Positions 1-7,042 of a DNA stretch of 9,796 nt are shown in pieces. The DNA comes from F1-60-MAGs163 sp046091165 (GTDB taxonomy: Bacteria; Actinomycetota; Thermoleophilia; Solirubrobacterales; Solirubrobacteraceae), in NCBI GenBank assembly GCA_046091165.1, contig JBJTBE010000036.1, positions 1 through 9,796 on the forward strand. Direction: 5' to 3'. Each line of letters begins with the position of its first letter. Position 1 is the stretch's first letter. Position numbers and translations under genes: made by a program. The notes below the pieces were generated by a model that worked only from the letters and a program-made list of their open reading frames with translations, was not told the DNA's origin and searched no databases.

Positions 1-1103
1 AGGGCGATCGTGTTGACCACTACCCGGCCGGCAAGGCTCAGGTTGACGTTGTAGATGTCGCCCGGTGAAAGCTGCGCGGAGGTGGCCTTGGGAATGAGCC
101 CCATCGCAAACGAGCGCCGGCCGACCTGGCGCTGATCGACCTCGAGCCCGTTGCCCTGCGGGTTGCCGTCGGGGCGGTAGTCGCGCCAGAGCGTTCCCCG
201 GGGCAGGTTGGACGAAGACTCGCTCAGGCCGCCGATCACGGCGGTGCCGGTCTGGAGGTTGCAGTACGGCAGGGCCCCGCAGTCGACCCAGACCCCGGTC
301 GCGGTGCCCTGGTCGGGCGGCAGGCTCAGGAAGAAGGTAATCGAGAAACCGAAGTCGGCGGTCAGGTTCGCATCGATCTGGGCGTCGGTGACGCCGGTGG
401 CGTTGACGTTGATGCCCGAGTCCGACGGCCTGAGGTTCATGCTGGCGAAGATCCCGTCGCTGGTTGGAGCCTGCGAAGCGTCCTGGTTGTCGAGAATCCC
501 GTTTCCGTTGTCGTCGACGTCGATGTTGCTCGGCAGGCCATCGCGGTCCGGGTCGGTGCCGCCGGGAATGGTCCGGGAGGAGCCTTGGGCCGCCCGCGCT
601 CGCGCCGACGCCTGGGAGGAGGCCTTCTGGAGGCCGAGCCGCCCGGCGCCGACCGGCACCCCGCGGCTGGCCTTCGCGTAGGCGGAGGTCAGCAGGATGC
701 TCCCGGGCGCCTTCCTGCTGAGAGCCGCGTAGCCGCCCCTGGCCTTCGCGGTTCCGAGGCTGATCGAGCTCTTCTTCGCTGCCCCCTTGCCGAGTGTCAG
801 GTAGGCCTTGGAGCCCTTGCTGGAGAGAACCACCGGCCCGAGATAGGTCCCGGAAGCGTTGGTCAGGTGAAGCGAGGTGCCCGAGACCTTGCTGCGCGGC
901 ACCCGCAGCGAAGTGGTCCCCGAACCGACCTTCGAGCGCACGGCCAGGCCGGCAGCGTCGACGGCGAGGATGGACCCCCCCTTGAGGCCGGTGACCTTCA
1001 CCTTGACGGTGGTGGTCGAGGCGGCCGAAGCGCCGGCGGCGAGGCAGAGCGAGCCGAGGACGGCGACCGAGGTGGCGAGCGAGAGCGAGCGAGTTCCTGA
1101 CAT
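1..1103 (-). CDS. Secreted protein with Asp/Asn-rich Ca2+-binding-type motif (3' end cut by window edge)
   Basis: The reading frame is open from the ATG at 1103 down to the left edge, giving at least 367 residues with no stop. Residues 1-27 form a Sec signal peptide: a basic start, a hydrophobic run, and ASA before the likely cleavage site. Residues 28 to about 165 are a Gly/Ser/Lys/Val-rich, probably all-beta region. Residues 184-208 carry an Asp/Asn ladder beginning DPDRDGLPSN and ending DDNGNGILDNQD, which resembles thrombospondin type 3 or EF-hand-like calcium loops. A further beta-rich region follows, with Cys275 and Cys281 close enough for a disulfide. An exported or surface protein is well supported; the molecular role is not recognised. 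No Shine-Dalgarno is visible, and TACCTT lies six bases before the ATG. It is divergent from the kinase-like gene. The C-terminus, and any cell-wall anchor, lies outside the window. Confidence 0.85.
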   Translation of the reverse strand, partial: MSGTRSLSLATSVAVLGSLCLAAGASAASTTTVKVKVTGLKGGSILAVDAAGLAVRSKVGSGTTSLRVPRSKVSGTSLHLTNASGTYLGPVVLSSKGSKAYLTLGKGAAKKSSISLGTAKARGGYAALSRKAPGSILLTSAYAKASRGVPVGAGRLGLQKASSQASARARAAQGSSRTIPGGTDPDRDGLPSNIDVDDNGNGILDNQDASQAPTSDGIFASMNLRPSDSGINVNATGVTDAQIDANLTADFGFSITFFLSLPPDQGTATGVWVDCGALPYCNLQTGTAVIGGLSESSSNLPRGTLWRDYRPDGNPQGNGLEVDQRQVGRRSFAMGLIPKATSAQLSPGDIYNVNLSLAGRVVVNTIA

Positions 1104-1109
1104 GACGCG

Positions 1110-1115
1110 AAGGTA
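1110..1115 (-). promoter_or_regulatory. Putative -10 box TACCTT for the secreted protein, leaderless layout
   Basis: TACCTT matches TANNNT and ends exactly six bases before the ATG at 1103, so transcription would start at or next to the start codon. No TTGACA-like -35 is apparent. It is one member of a set of similarly placed hexamers in this window. Confidence 0.45.
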
Positions 1116-1160
1116 CCAGAGCGCTTGGTGGCATTACGCCGATTGTCCGTCACGCGTTGG

Positions 1161-1189
1161 AGCGCCCGGGCCCCGCAAAGCCGGGCTCT
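1161..1189. promoter_or_regulatory. Imperfect inverted repeat in the divergent intergenic region
   Basis: AGCGCCCGG (1161-1169) pairs with CCGGGCTCT (1181-1189) with one mismatch across an 11-base spacer. It lies just upstream of the TAGCTT hexamer and covers the place where a -35 element would be, so it could be an operator for the kinase-like gene. In DNA this GC-rich, chance dyads are common, so this is weak. Confidence 0.2.
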
Positions 1190-1196
1190 GTCCCAC

Positions 1197-1202
1197 TAGC
1201 TT
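1197..1202 (+). promoter_or_regulatory. Putative -10 box TAGCTT for the kinase-like gene
   Basis: TAGCTT matches TANNNT and is separated by nine bases from the ATG at 1212. There is no Shine-Dalgarno in between, so the transcript would have a leader of zero to a few bases. Confidence 0.4.
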
Positions 1203-1211
1203 TCCAGCGCG

Positions 1212-1745
1212 ATGTTGATCTTCGTCACCGGGGTCGCCGGCTCCGGAAAGTCGGCCCTCTGCGGCGAGCTCGCCTCGCGCGGGGTCGCCGCCCACGACGC
1301 CGACGACGGGATCAGCCGGCACGTCAGCATCGCCGGCGGGGCCGAGGTGCAGGCACCGCCCCGCGCCCTCCAGGACCAGGAGTGGGTGACCCTTCACGAA
1401 TTCCGCTTCGACCTGGATCGCGTACGCGATCTCGCCTCGCAGGCGACGCCGTCCGACCCGGTGGTTCTCCTCGGCGCCGCCTACGGCGACGATGAGGTGA
1501 CCGCGATGGCCGACCGGTCGTGGTACCTGGACCTCGACGAGGGCGAGCTGCGCCGTCGCCTCGCGTCCCGCACGCCCGGGAGCTACGGGCAGGCGCCCCA
1601 CGAGCTCGATGCGATCCTCGCCTGGCACGCGGCCGCCGCCGGCCGCTACGAGAGCCTCGGGGCACAGAGGCTGGACGCCACCCGACCGGTCGCCGAGCTG
1701 GCCGACGAGATCCTCGCCGCCGCGGCAACCGGCATTTCCCGCTGA
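1212..1745 (+). CDS. Small P-loop NTPase, kinase-like (AAA_18/AAA_33 type), substrate unknown
   Basis: This 177-residue protein has a Walker A motif GVAGSGKS at residues 7-14, directly after a short hydrophobic strand (LIFVT). The HDADDG stretch at 28-33 is placed where small kinases of the shikimate/gluconate/adenylate type bind the acceptor substrate. A second hydrophobic strand, VVLLGAAYGDD (84-94), is in the Walker B or switch position. An arginine-rich segment, ELRRRLASR (112-120), resembles a lid helix. The end, with DATRPVAELADEIL, has the usual closing strand and helix of such kinases. The protein is therefore probably a cytoplasmic small-molecule or nucleotide kinase; the sequence does not show the substrate. 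It starts the plus-strand group, 30 bases before the exporter. The ATG at 1212 is chosen because it lies just ahead of the Walker strand and is nine bases after a -10-like hexamer. Confidence 0.8.
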   Translation: MLIFVTGVAGSGKSALCGELASRGVAAHDADDGISRHVSIAGGAEVQAPPRALQDQEWVTLHEFRFDLDRVRDLASQATPSDPVVLLGAAYGDDEVTAMADRSWYLDLDEGELRRRLASRTPGSYGQAPHELDAILAWHAAAAGRYESLGAQRLDATRPVAELADEILAAAATGISR

Positions 1746-1760
1746 TCTCAGCGCCTCCCG

Positions 1761-1766
1761 TAGACT
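1761..1766 (+). promoter_or_regulatory. Putative -10 box TAGACT for the DHA2 exporter
   Basis: TAGACT lies between the kinase stop codon and the exporter, nine bases before the GTG at 1776. The same hexamer precedes the hemolysin III-type gene. It supports GTG as the start and suggests that the exporter can be transcribed separately from the kinase-like gene. Confidence 0.45.
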
Positions 1767-1775
1767 GGCCGCGCC

Positions 1776-3416
1776 GTGGCCCAAGCCGACCCGAAGACCG
1801 CGCCGAAAGCCTCCCCCACGCTGACGCTGGTGGCGATGACCCTCGCCAGCAGCATGATCCTCGTCGACCAGACGGCCGTGCCGCTGGCGGTGCCCGACCT
1901 GATCGTCGACCTCGGCGGCCAGATCAGCGAAGGGCCCTGGATCCTCACCGCCAACATCATCCCCCTGGCCGCCCTCATGGTCCTCGGTGGGCGGCTCGGC
2001 GACATCTTCGGGCTGCGCCGCGTATTCACCGTCGGCGCGCTCCTCTTCGTCTGCTCCTCCGCCCTGGTCGGCTTTGCCCAGGACCCGGTGTGGGCGATCG
2101 CCGCCCGGGCGACCCAGGGCACCGGGGCAGCGCTGATGATGCCCACCTCCCTGGCCATCGTCAGCACCGTCTTCGCCGGCCCCAGCCGCGGCCGGGCCCT
2201 CGGGATCCTCGCCGGCGCCTCGGCCTTCTTTGCCGCCTGCGGGCCGGTGCTCGGCGGTGTGCTCACCAGCGTGGACTGGCGGCTGGTCTTCCTCATCAAC
2301 GTGCCGCTGGCCATCATCACCCTGGCTCTCACCCTCAAGGCTGTCCCGCCGCTGGCGCCCGACCCCAACGCCACGCGGCGGATCGACTATGCGGGCGCGG
2401 TTAGCTTCGCCCTGGCGATGGCGCTGCTCGTCTTCGGCCTCACCCAGGGTGCCAACAACTCCGACTGGACCCAGCCAACGGTGATCGTCTCCATCGGCGC
2501 GGCGATCCTTCTGGCCGTGGCGTTCGTGGCGATCGAGCTGAAGGTCGACAACCCGCTGGTCGAGTTCAAGCTCTTTCGCCACCGCAACTTCCTGGCCGCG
2601 AACATCAGCCAGGTGCTGGCCGGCATGGTCGAGCTGGGGATGGGGTTCCTGCTCCCCGCCTACCTGCTCCTGGTGGTCGGGGTCGACCCGGAGATCGCCG
2701 GCCTGATGCTTATCCCGTCCACGCTGCCGATCATCCTCTTCGGGCCCCTCGCCGGCCGCGCCTTCGACCGGATCGGCGGCCGCGCGCCCCTGGTCATCGG
2801 CTTCCTCGTTCTAGCCGCCTCAGGGGTGGCCCTGGGCCTCGCGGCCCCCACCGAGAGCTTCGTCGACCTGATCCCCGGCCTGGTGCTGCAGGGAATCGGC
2901 CTGGGGATCGTGCTCACCGTCAACGACCCGATCGGGCTCAGCGCGGTGCCGGAGGACAAGCAGGGCCAGGGCGCCGGGATGATCAACACCACCGAGCAGA
3001 TGGGCGGGGCGCTGGGCATCGCCGTGCTCTCGTCGGTCCTGCTCACCGTCTACTGGCACAAGATCTACGACGGCCTGGCCAACCTCGGGATGCCCAGGCC
3101 GACGCCCAGCGAGATTCAGCAGGGGCGCGAATACATCCTCAAGGTCGGCCAGGGGGGTCGCGACAACGTGGACCCCACGGGCATCATCGCCAAGGTCGAC
3201 CCGTACATCATCCTCTACCACGGCCAGGCCTACGCGATCACCTTCTTCGTGGCGGGAGGGCTGGCGCTGGTCGGGGCGATCGTCTGCTTCTTCCTGGTCC
3301 AGAGCCGCAGGCCGGGGAGCGCGGAGCACGTGGAGGGACGGCGCTGGCGCTGGCGCTTCATGGGCCCACCCACCGGAGACTCCACCACCGGAACGGTCGA
3401 GCCGACGGCGCGTTAG
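1776..3416 (+). CDS. MFS multidrug exporter, DHA2 family (EmrB/QacA type, 14 TM)
   Basis: This 546-residue integral membrane protein is the usual size for proton-driven 14-helix drug exporters. TM1 contains Asp31 in the MILVDQTAVPLAVP stretch, which matches the LDxTIVNVALP element of DHA2 proteins. MFS motif A is GGRLGDIFGLRR at 71-82. The antiporter motif C is GPVLGGVL at 156-163 in TM5, followed by WRLVFLINVPL at 168-178, typical of the family. A long hydrophilic segment (about 425-480) before the last helix also fits the family. The C-terminal tail (about 511-546) is polar and basic. The substrate is unknown, and no TetR or MarR regulator is adjacent. The GTG start is supported by a TAGACT hexamer nine bases upstream; no Shine-Dalgarno is visible. 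It follows the kinase-like gene by 30 bases and precedes the broken peptidase by 26. Confidence 0.93.
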   Translation: MAQADPKTAPKASPTLTLVAMTLASSMILVDQTAVPLAVPDLIVDLGGQISEGPWILTANIIPLAALMVLGGRLGDIFGLRRVFTVGALLFVCSSALVGFAQDPVWAIAARATQGTGAALMMPTSLAIVSTVFAGPSRGRALGILAGASAFFAACGPVLGGVLTSVDWRLVFLINVPLAIITLALTLKAVPPLAPDPNATRRIDYAGAVSFALAMALLVFGLTQGANNSDWTQPTVIVSIGAAILLAVAFVAIELKVDNPLVEFKLFRHRNFLAANISQVLAGMVELGMGFLLPAYLLLVVGVDPEIAGLMLIPSTLPIILFGPLAGRAFDRIGGRAPLVIGFLVLAASGVALGLAAPTESFVDLIPGLVLQGIGLGIVLTVNDPIGLSAVPEDKQGQGAGMINTTEQMGGALGIAVLSSVLLTVYWHKIYDGLANLGMPRPTPSEIQQGREYILKVGQGGRDNVDPTGIIAKVDPYIILYHGQAYAITFFVAGGLALVGAIVCFFLVQSRRPGSAEHVEGRRWRWRFMGPPTGDSTTGTVEPTAR

Positions 3417-3430
3417 CCCCGGGCGCCTGT

Positions 3431-3436
3431 CACCCT
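3431..3436 (+). promoter_or_regulatory. Weak -10-like CACCCT before the peptidase
   Basis: CACCCT ends six bases before the ATG at 3443, the same spacing seen for four minus-strand genes here, but its first base departs from TANNNT. Co-transcription with the exporter is equally possible. Confidence 0.2.
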
Positions 3437-3442
3437 GTGTCG

Positions 3443-4969
3443 ATGGCCACCCCGAACCGCAAACTCCGTCCGATCCTCTGCGGCCTGCTCCTCGCCGCCT
3501 GCGTGGCTCCCGCGAGCGCCGGAGCCCAGGTCACCTCGCTCGACTGGAAGTCCTGCTCGCAGCCGCAGTTCGACCGCTGGAAGAAGATCGACGGCGCCAG
3601 CCTCGAGGGTTTCGACTGCGCGCCGTTCACCCGGCCGCTCAACCGCAGGAAGCCGGCGGGCAGCAAGGTGACGCTGGCCGTCGTGCGGCTGCCCGCCACC
3701 GGCACCGCGGCCGAGCGCAAGGGAACGCTCTTCCTCAACCCCGGCGGGCCGGGGCAGAGCGGCGTCGGCCTCTCCGACATCGCCTTCCTGCTCCCGGCCG
3801 AGGTGCGCCGCAGCTTCGACTTCGTCACCTAAGATCCGCGCGGGATCGGCGCCTCCACCCCGGCGCTGAGCGGGAGGGGCTGCGACATCCCCAAGCCCAC
3901 GCGCCCGGCCACCGGCGCCGTCGACTGGAAGAAGGTCCTGGCCGACCGCCAGAGGCAGGTCGACCGCTACAACGCCCTCTGCTTCAAGGGCAACCGGGCG
4001 ATCGTCGAGTACGGCGGCACCGTCGACGGCGCTTACGACCTCGACGCGATGCGCCAGGCCGTGGGTGACGAGAAGATCACCTACTGGGGGATCTCCTACG
4101 GGACGCTGCTGGGCTCCACCTACGCCCAGCTCTTCCCGGGCCGGGTTAGGGCGATGGTCTTCGACGGCAACATGGACCCGCAGATCACCCTCTACGGGAT
4201 CAGCGCCGGGTCGGTGGCTCCCGACCACTCGATCGGCTTCTTCCTGCAGGCCAACGGGCTGCGGGCCAAGTTCGACGAGGTGATGGCCCGGCTCAACCGC
4301 AGCACGCTCCGCCTCCCCAGCGGGAAGCGCTACACCCGCTGGGACGTCCTGGACACCCTCAACGACGGCGTCGACTTCTTCCCCGTCACCGGCGACCCCA
4401 GCTGGACCCAGGCCAAGAACGCGGTCGCCGACTCCTGGACGGCGCTCTTCGGTCCCGAAGGGGAGAGGGACGCCGCGCTCAAGGCGCTGGAGAATCCCAA
4501 AGTGCAGAGCCCGACGAGCGGCACCGTGGGCAGCCACTGGTCGGCGGTGGTCTGCCAGGACTTCTCGGACCGCATCTCCGACGCCCGCCAGCAGCGCCGG
4601 CTCGACTGGATCACGCGCGAGGGCCCGGTCTACGGCGGCTCGCTCGGGGTCGACTACCTGACCACCTGCAACGGCTACGAGGGCGCCCGCCCCAACCCGG
4701 TTCCGCGGCCGAAGAGGTTCGGCCCACCGATCCCGGGGATCATCTCCAACTCCACCCGCGACGGCGAGACCCCCTACCAGTGGGCGGTGAACATGGCCCG
4801 CACCTACCCGACGATGCGCGCGATCACCATCGCCGGGGGAATCCACGGCGTCTTCGGCCTCAGCCAGTCGACCTGCGTCGACACGCCGATCGGCGACTTC
4901 CTCGTGAGCGGGACCCTGCCGGCCACCGACCTGGGCTGCCCCTACTCGGCTCCCAACCCGGCGCCCTAG
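3443..4969 (+). pseudogene. Secreted S33-family tripeptidyl-aminopeptidase-like hydrolase, interrupted by one in-frame TAA
   Basis: One continuous frame of 508 codons plus its TAG stop is broken only by TAA at codon 130. Residues 1 to about 27 are a signal peptide with ASA/AGA cleavage options; LAAC at 17-20 is a possible lipobox. The first part ends in the family sequence leading to FDFVT. After the stop come DPRGIGAS (the conserved DPRG turn), the nucleophile motif GISYG with Ser218, Asp440 in TRDGETPYQWA and His468 in GGIHGVFG. The TAP-like C-terminal domain is complete. The intact protein would be an exported serine peptidase or proline-type aminopeptidase. No frameshift is needed, and the missing residue would normally be aromatic (W or Y) before DPRG, so a TAC or TAT to TAA change is the simple explanation. 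The downstream half could restart at ATG 4049, but it would lack the signal peptide and the DPRG region. GTG at 3437 is an alternative start. Confidence 0.9.
3830..3832 (+). other. Premature TAA codon inside the peptidase gene
   Basis: The codon order is TTC GTC ACC TAA GAT CCG CGC GGG ATC GGC, reading FVT-stop-DPRGIG. The same frame runs on without another stop to 4969. No ATG or GTG in this frame follows before 4049, so local re-initiation is unlikely. It could be a true nonsense mutation or a base-call or assembly error. Confidence 0.95.
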
Positions 4970-4981
4970 GGCGGCAGGACC

Positions 4982-5593
4982 TCAGGCAGGCTGGTCACCG
5001 CCGAGCAGCCTTGCCTTGGCTGCCGCGTACTCCTCGTTGGTAAGGGCACCGGAGGCGTGGAGGGCGGCCAGCTTCTCGAGGTCGGCGACCCGGGGGTCAC
5101 CCGCCGGTCCTCCCGGGGCAGGGCGGCCCTGGCCTCGAAGGTCGATCACCGCGCCTCCGCCGGGGCCGGTGGTCGCAGCGCCGGGGAACATCTGCATCGC
5201 CGCGTCGACCAGCGCCTGCTCGTCTGCGCCCGCGGCCGCCATCTCCAGCAGCTCACCGACCGAATCGTTACCGGTGAGCGTTCCGATGCCGGCGGGGGTG
5301 TCGTCCCACATGATCTCGTCGCGGTCTTCCGGGTCGAAGATGACCGGTATCCGGGATCCCTCCTCCGGGGCGCTCATCTGGGGAAAGCGCATTCGGCAGC
5401 CGACCTCGAAGGCCTCCTGGCCCTCGGGTTCGACCCGGAGCTTGAGGCGGAAGTCCAGCTCCGTGCTGTCCACGACGTTTTCGGGCCCGGTGGTCACGGC
5501 GATCCTGCGGCTCCTCTTGAGGACGACCGCCGTGGCACGCGTGCCGTTCTCGATCAGGTGCTTGCGCTTCTTCCTGCTGGGCTGGCCGAGCAT
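4982..5593 (-). CDS. DUF3592-like / SHOCT-domain protein of unknown function
   Basis: This 203-residue protein has no signal peptide or membrane segment. The N-terminal half resembles the DUF3592-type beta domain: GTRATAVVLKRSR at 17-29, then a strand around FEVGCRMRF (62-70), and GSRIPVIFDPEDRDEIMWDD at 79-98. A linker rich in Gly, Ala and Pro (about 137-166) leads to a C-terminal SHOCT motif at about 167-198, with DLEKLAALHASGALTNEEY and AAKARLL. SHOCT is a short helical module found at the ends of many bacterial proteins and thought to mediate oligomerisation. The cellular role is unknown. The stop codon lies 12 bases from the end of the convergent peptidase gene. It is the last gene of the minus-strand group, 51 bases after the esterase, and has its own TAGGGT hexamer six bases before the ATG. 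Confidence 0.8.
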   Translation of the reverse strand: MLGQPSRKKRKHLIENGTRATAVVLKRSRRIAVTTGPENVVDSTELDFRLKLRVEPEGQEAFEVGCRMRFPQMSAPEEGSRIPVIFDPEDRDEIMWDDTPAGIGTLTGNDSVGELLEMAAAGADEQALVDAAMQMFPGAATTGPGGGAVIDLRGQGRPAPGGPAGDPRVADLEKLAALHASGALTNEEYAAAKARLLGGDQPA

Positions 5594-5599
5594 TCCGAG

Positions 5600-5605
5600 A
5601 CCCTA
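5600..5605 (-). promoter_or_regulatory. Putative -10 box TAGGGT for the SHOCT protein, leaderless layout
   Basis: TAGGGT ends exactly six bases before the ATG at 5593, with CTCGGA between. The same hexamer at the same spacing precedes the SnoaL-like gene. Confidence 0.5.
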
Positions 5606-5644
5606 TGCGCGAACGCCGGCGCGCGGGACTTTCTTGCCGCCTAC

Positions 5645-6565
5645 CTAGCGCAGGCGCCCGGCCGCGAAGTCGATCATGCGGTCGAAGACCGTCCGGCCGC
5701 CGGGGGTGCGGTCGCGGAAGATGCGTGAGCCGGGCCAGCCGTGGCCGGCACCGGCCGTGCGGTAGTACTCGACCGGCAGCCGCTGGGCCCTGGCTCGGGC
5801 ATCCATGGCGTCGCTGAGACGTACGGGGACGGTCTTGTCGGCGTCGCCATGGACGAGGAAGAGGGCCGGGTCGCCGCGGCGAATGTTGTCGGCCGCCGGC
5901 CTGGAGCCCGGGGCGGGAATGATCAGTCCGCCCCAGAGGCTGGCCACGAACCTCGGCGTCGGTGCGCGCAGCCCGTAGTTGCCGGCCACGTAGCCCACGT
6001 TGTCGGCGATCACCGCGCCGGCCGAGGACCCCACCAGGCCGAAGCGGCCCTTGTGCAGGCCCAGCGCCATGGCCCGGCCCCTCAGGTAGTTGATGGCGGT
6101 GATCGCGTCCTCGGTGGCGGAGGCGACGGCGTCAGCGTCCGGGTAGGCGGGGCCCAGGCTGGCGCCCTTCATCGCGTCGGCGAGCCTGCGGGCGCGGGCC
6201 GATGGCACCGGCCCCTGGCCCTCGAGCCGGTAGTCGATGCTCGCCGCCACGATCCCCCGGGCGGCGAGGGCGCGCGCGGTGCGCACGACCCCGTCGTCGT
6301 CCTTGCTGCCCGTGGTGAAGCCACCCCCGTGGATCACGACCACGAACGGCCGCCGGCTGCGGCTGGAGGTGGCCGGGCGGTAGAGGTCCATCAGCAGCCT
6401 CGCCGTTCCCGGCCCGGGGCGCGTCACTGCTCCCCCTCCGTAGGCGACGTTGCGCTCCACCTTCACCGGATCGGCACCCCGGGCCGGTACGGCCAGCGCG
6501 CAGGCCAGGAGGGCCACCGCGAGGCCCGCCACGGGCGGACGGAGTCGGCTACGAAGCCTGCTCAT
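5645..6565 (-). CDS. Secreted alpha/beta-hydrolase, esterase/lipase type
   Basis: This 306-residue protein has an N-terminal signal peptide of about 30 residues: an arginine-rich start, a long Ala/Leu/Val core, then PARGAD. It carries the layout of hormone-sensitive-lipase and BD-FAE-like esterases. The oxyanion-hole motif is HGGGF at 79-83, the nucleophile elbow is GSSAG with Ser181, the likely acid is Asp243 in HGDADKTVP, and the base is His275 in GAGHGW. The complete triad implies an active exported carboxylester hydrolase; the physiological substrate is not evident. The ATG at 6565 is preferred over an in-frame TTG two codons upstream because TAGCCT sits six bases before it. It lies 47 bases after the SnoaL-like gene and 51 before the SHOCT gene, so the group may also be read through as an operon. 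Confidence 0.9.
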   Translation of the reverse strand: MSRLRSRLRPPVAGLAVALLACALAVPARGADPVKVERNVAYGGGAVTRPGPGTARLLMDLYRPATSSRSRRPFVVVIHGGGFTTGSKDDDGVVRTARALAARGIVAASIDYRLEGQGPVPSARARRLADAMKGASLGPAYPDADAVASATEDAITAINYLRGRAMALGLHKGRFGLVGSSAGAVIADNVGYVAGNYGLRAPTPRFVASLWGGLIIPAPGSRPAADNIRRGDPALFLVHGDADKTVPVRLSDAMDARARAQRLPVEYYRTAGAGHGWPGSRIFRDRTPGGRTVFDRMIDFAAGRLR

Positions 6566-6571
6566 GCCCAA

Positions 6572-6577
6572 AGGCTA
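6572..6577 (-). promoter_or_regulatory. Putative -10 box TAGCCT for the esterase, leaderless layout
   Basis: TAGCCT ends six bases before the ATG at 6565. The in-frame TTG at 6571 falls inside this six-base spacer, which argues for the ATG as start. Confidence 0.45.
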
Positions 6578-6612
6578 GGAAACGCGGGCGGGCGGCGAGC
6601 CGGTTGCGGCCA

Positions 6613-7020
6613 TCAGCCCGAAGGCGCCTTCGCCCCGGGCTTGCCGCCCGCAGACTCGAAGGCGGCGGCCATCGCCTCGCCCATCGCCGTCAGGGCCGAG
6701 AGCGGGCGGAGCATCACCGTGAAGCGCTCGACCAGCCCGTCGGCATTCTCCTCGAGCAGGTCGACCCCCTCGACCTCGCGCTCGCCGATCCGGGCCCGGA
6801 AGCGGAGCATGTGGCTTGGACCCTCCCCCAGCTCGTCGACGTACCGGAACTCCTCGAAGTTCTCCATCACGAACCCGAGCACGGCGGTCACGACCTCGCG
6901 CGACTCGAACGGCTTGAAGGCGACCGGGCTGTAGAACTTCACGTCGTCGGCCAGGCAGGCGCTCATCGCCTCTAGGTCGCGTGCCTCTACAGCCGTCCGG
7001 AACCTCTTCCCCGCACTCAT
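6613..7020 (-). CDS. SnoaL-like / NTF2-fold small protein
   Basis: This 135-residue protein has the length and order of the SnoaL_2 (NTF2-like) fold. There is an N-terminal helix pair (AVEARDLEAMSACLADDV), then VKFYSPVAFKPFESREVV, where the first strand leads into a loop and helix. A second helical segment follows (VTAVLGFVMENFEEF), and then strands holding MLRFRARIGEREVEGVDLLE and a closing strand, FTVMLRPLSAL. The C-terminal tail is Ala/Gly/Lys-rich and probably disordered. Such proteins form cone-shaped cavities that bind or isomerise small hydrophobic ligands, or act as non-catalytic binding domains. The catalytic residues and ligand cannot be assigned here. There is no signal peptide, so it should be cytoplasmic. 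It starts 22 bases after the TMEM175-like stop codon and has its own TAGGGT hexamer in that gap. Confidence 0.82.
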   Translation of the reverse strand: MSAGKRFRTAVEARDLEAMSACLADDVKFYSPVAFKPFESREVVTAVLGFVMENFEEFRYVDELGEGPSHMLRFRARIGEREVEGVDLLEENADGLVERFTVMLRPLSALTAMGEAMAAAFESAGGKPGAKAPSG

Positions 7021-7026
7021 GCGATG

Positions 7027-7032
7027 ACCCTA
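7027..7032 (-). promoter_or_regulatory. Putative -10 box TAGGGT for the SnoaL-like gene, leaderless layout
   Basis: TAGGGT ends six bases before the ATG at 7020, with CATCGC between. It lies within the 22-base gap after the TMEM175-like gene, so any -35 region would fall in that gene's coding end. Confidence 0.5.
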
Positions 7033-7042
7033 ACCGGAAGGT

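Noticed and set aside
1134..2582. Long open frame (482 codons) antisense to the kinase-like gene and the exporter
   Set aside because: Its translation is a low-complexity mix of Gly, Asp, Glu, Arg and His without a recognisable fold. It is the mirror of a high-GC coding frame on the other strand, where both genes have clear family motifs.
3833..3847. GATCC...GGATC inverted repeat right after the premature TAA, considered as a readthrough or insertion-related signal
   Set aside because: It is fully explained by the codons of DPRGI, a conserved protein motif, and has no stem long enough to matter.
3413..4846. Long open frame (477 codons) antisense to the peptidase
   Set aside because: It has the same GC-driven shadow character, rich in Ala, Gly, Arg, Val and Glu with no motifs, and the plus strand carries the catalytic triad. 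It is notable only because it spans the broken gene.
3443..4969. Reading the peptidase TAA as a selenocysteine or pyrrolysine codon, or as an alternative genetic code
   Set aside because: Those amino acids use TGA and TAG. The other genes here end in TGA or TAG, so the window offers no independent TAA terminator to test, but no known actinobacterial code reassigns TAA.
4962..4973. Perfect 12-base palindrome CGCCCTAGGGCG over the peptidase stop codon
   Set aside because: As RNA it gives only a 4-bp stem, no T-run follows, and short palindromes of G and C are expected in this composition.
5741..6934. 397-codon plus-strand frame across the esterase and SnoaL-like genes
   Set aside because: It crosses two unrelated minus-strand genes and the gap between them, and its sequence is repetitive and compositionally biased.
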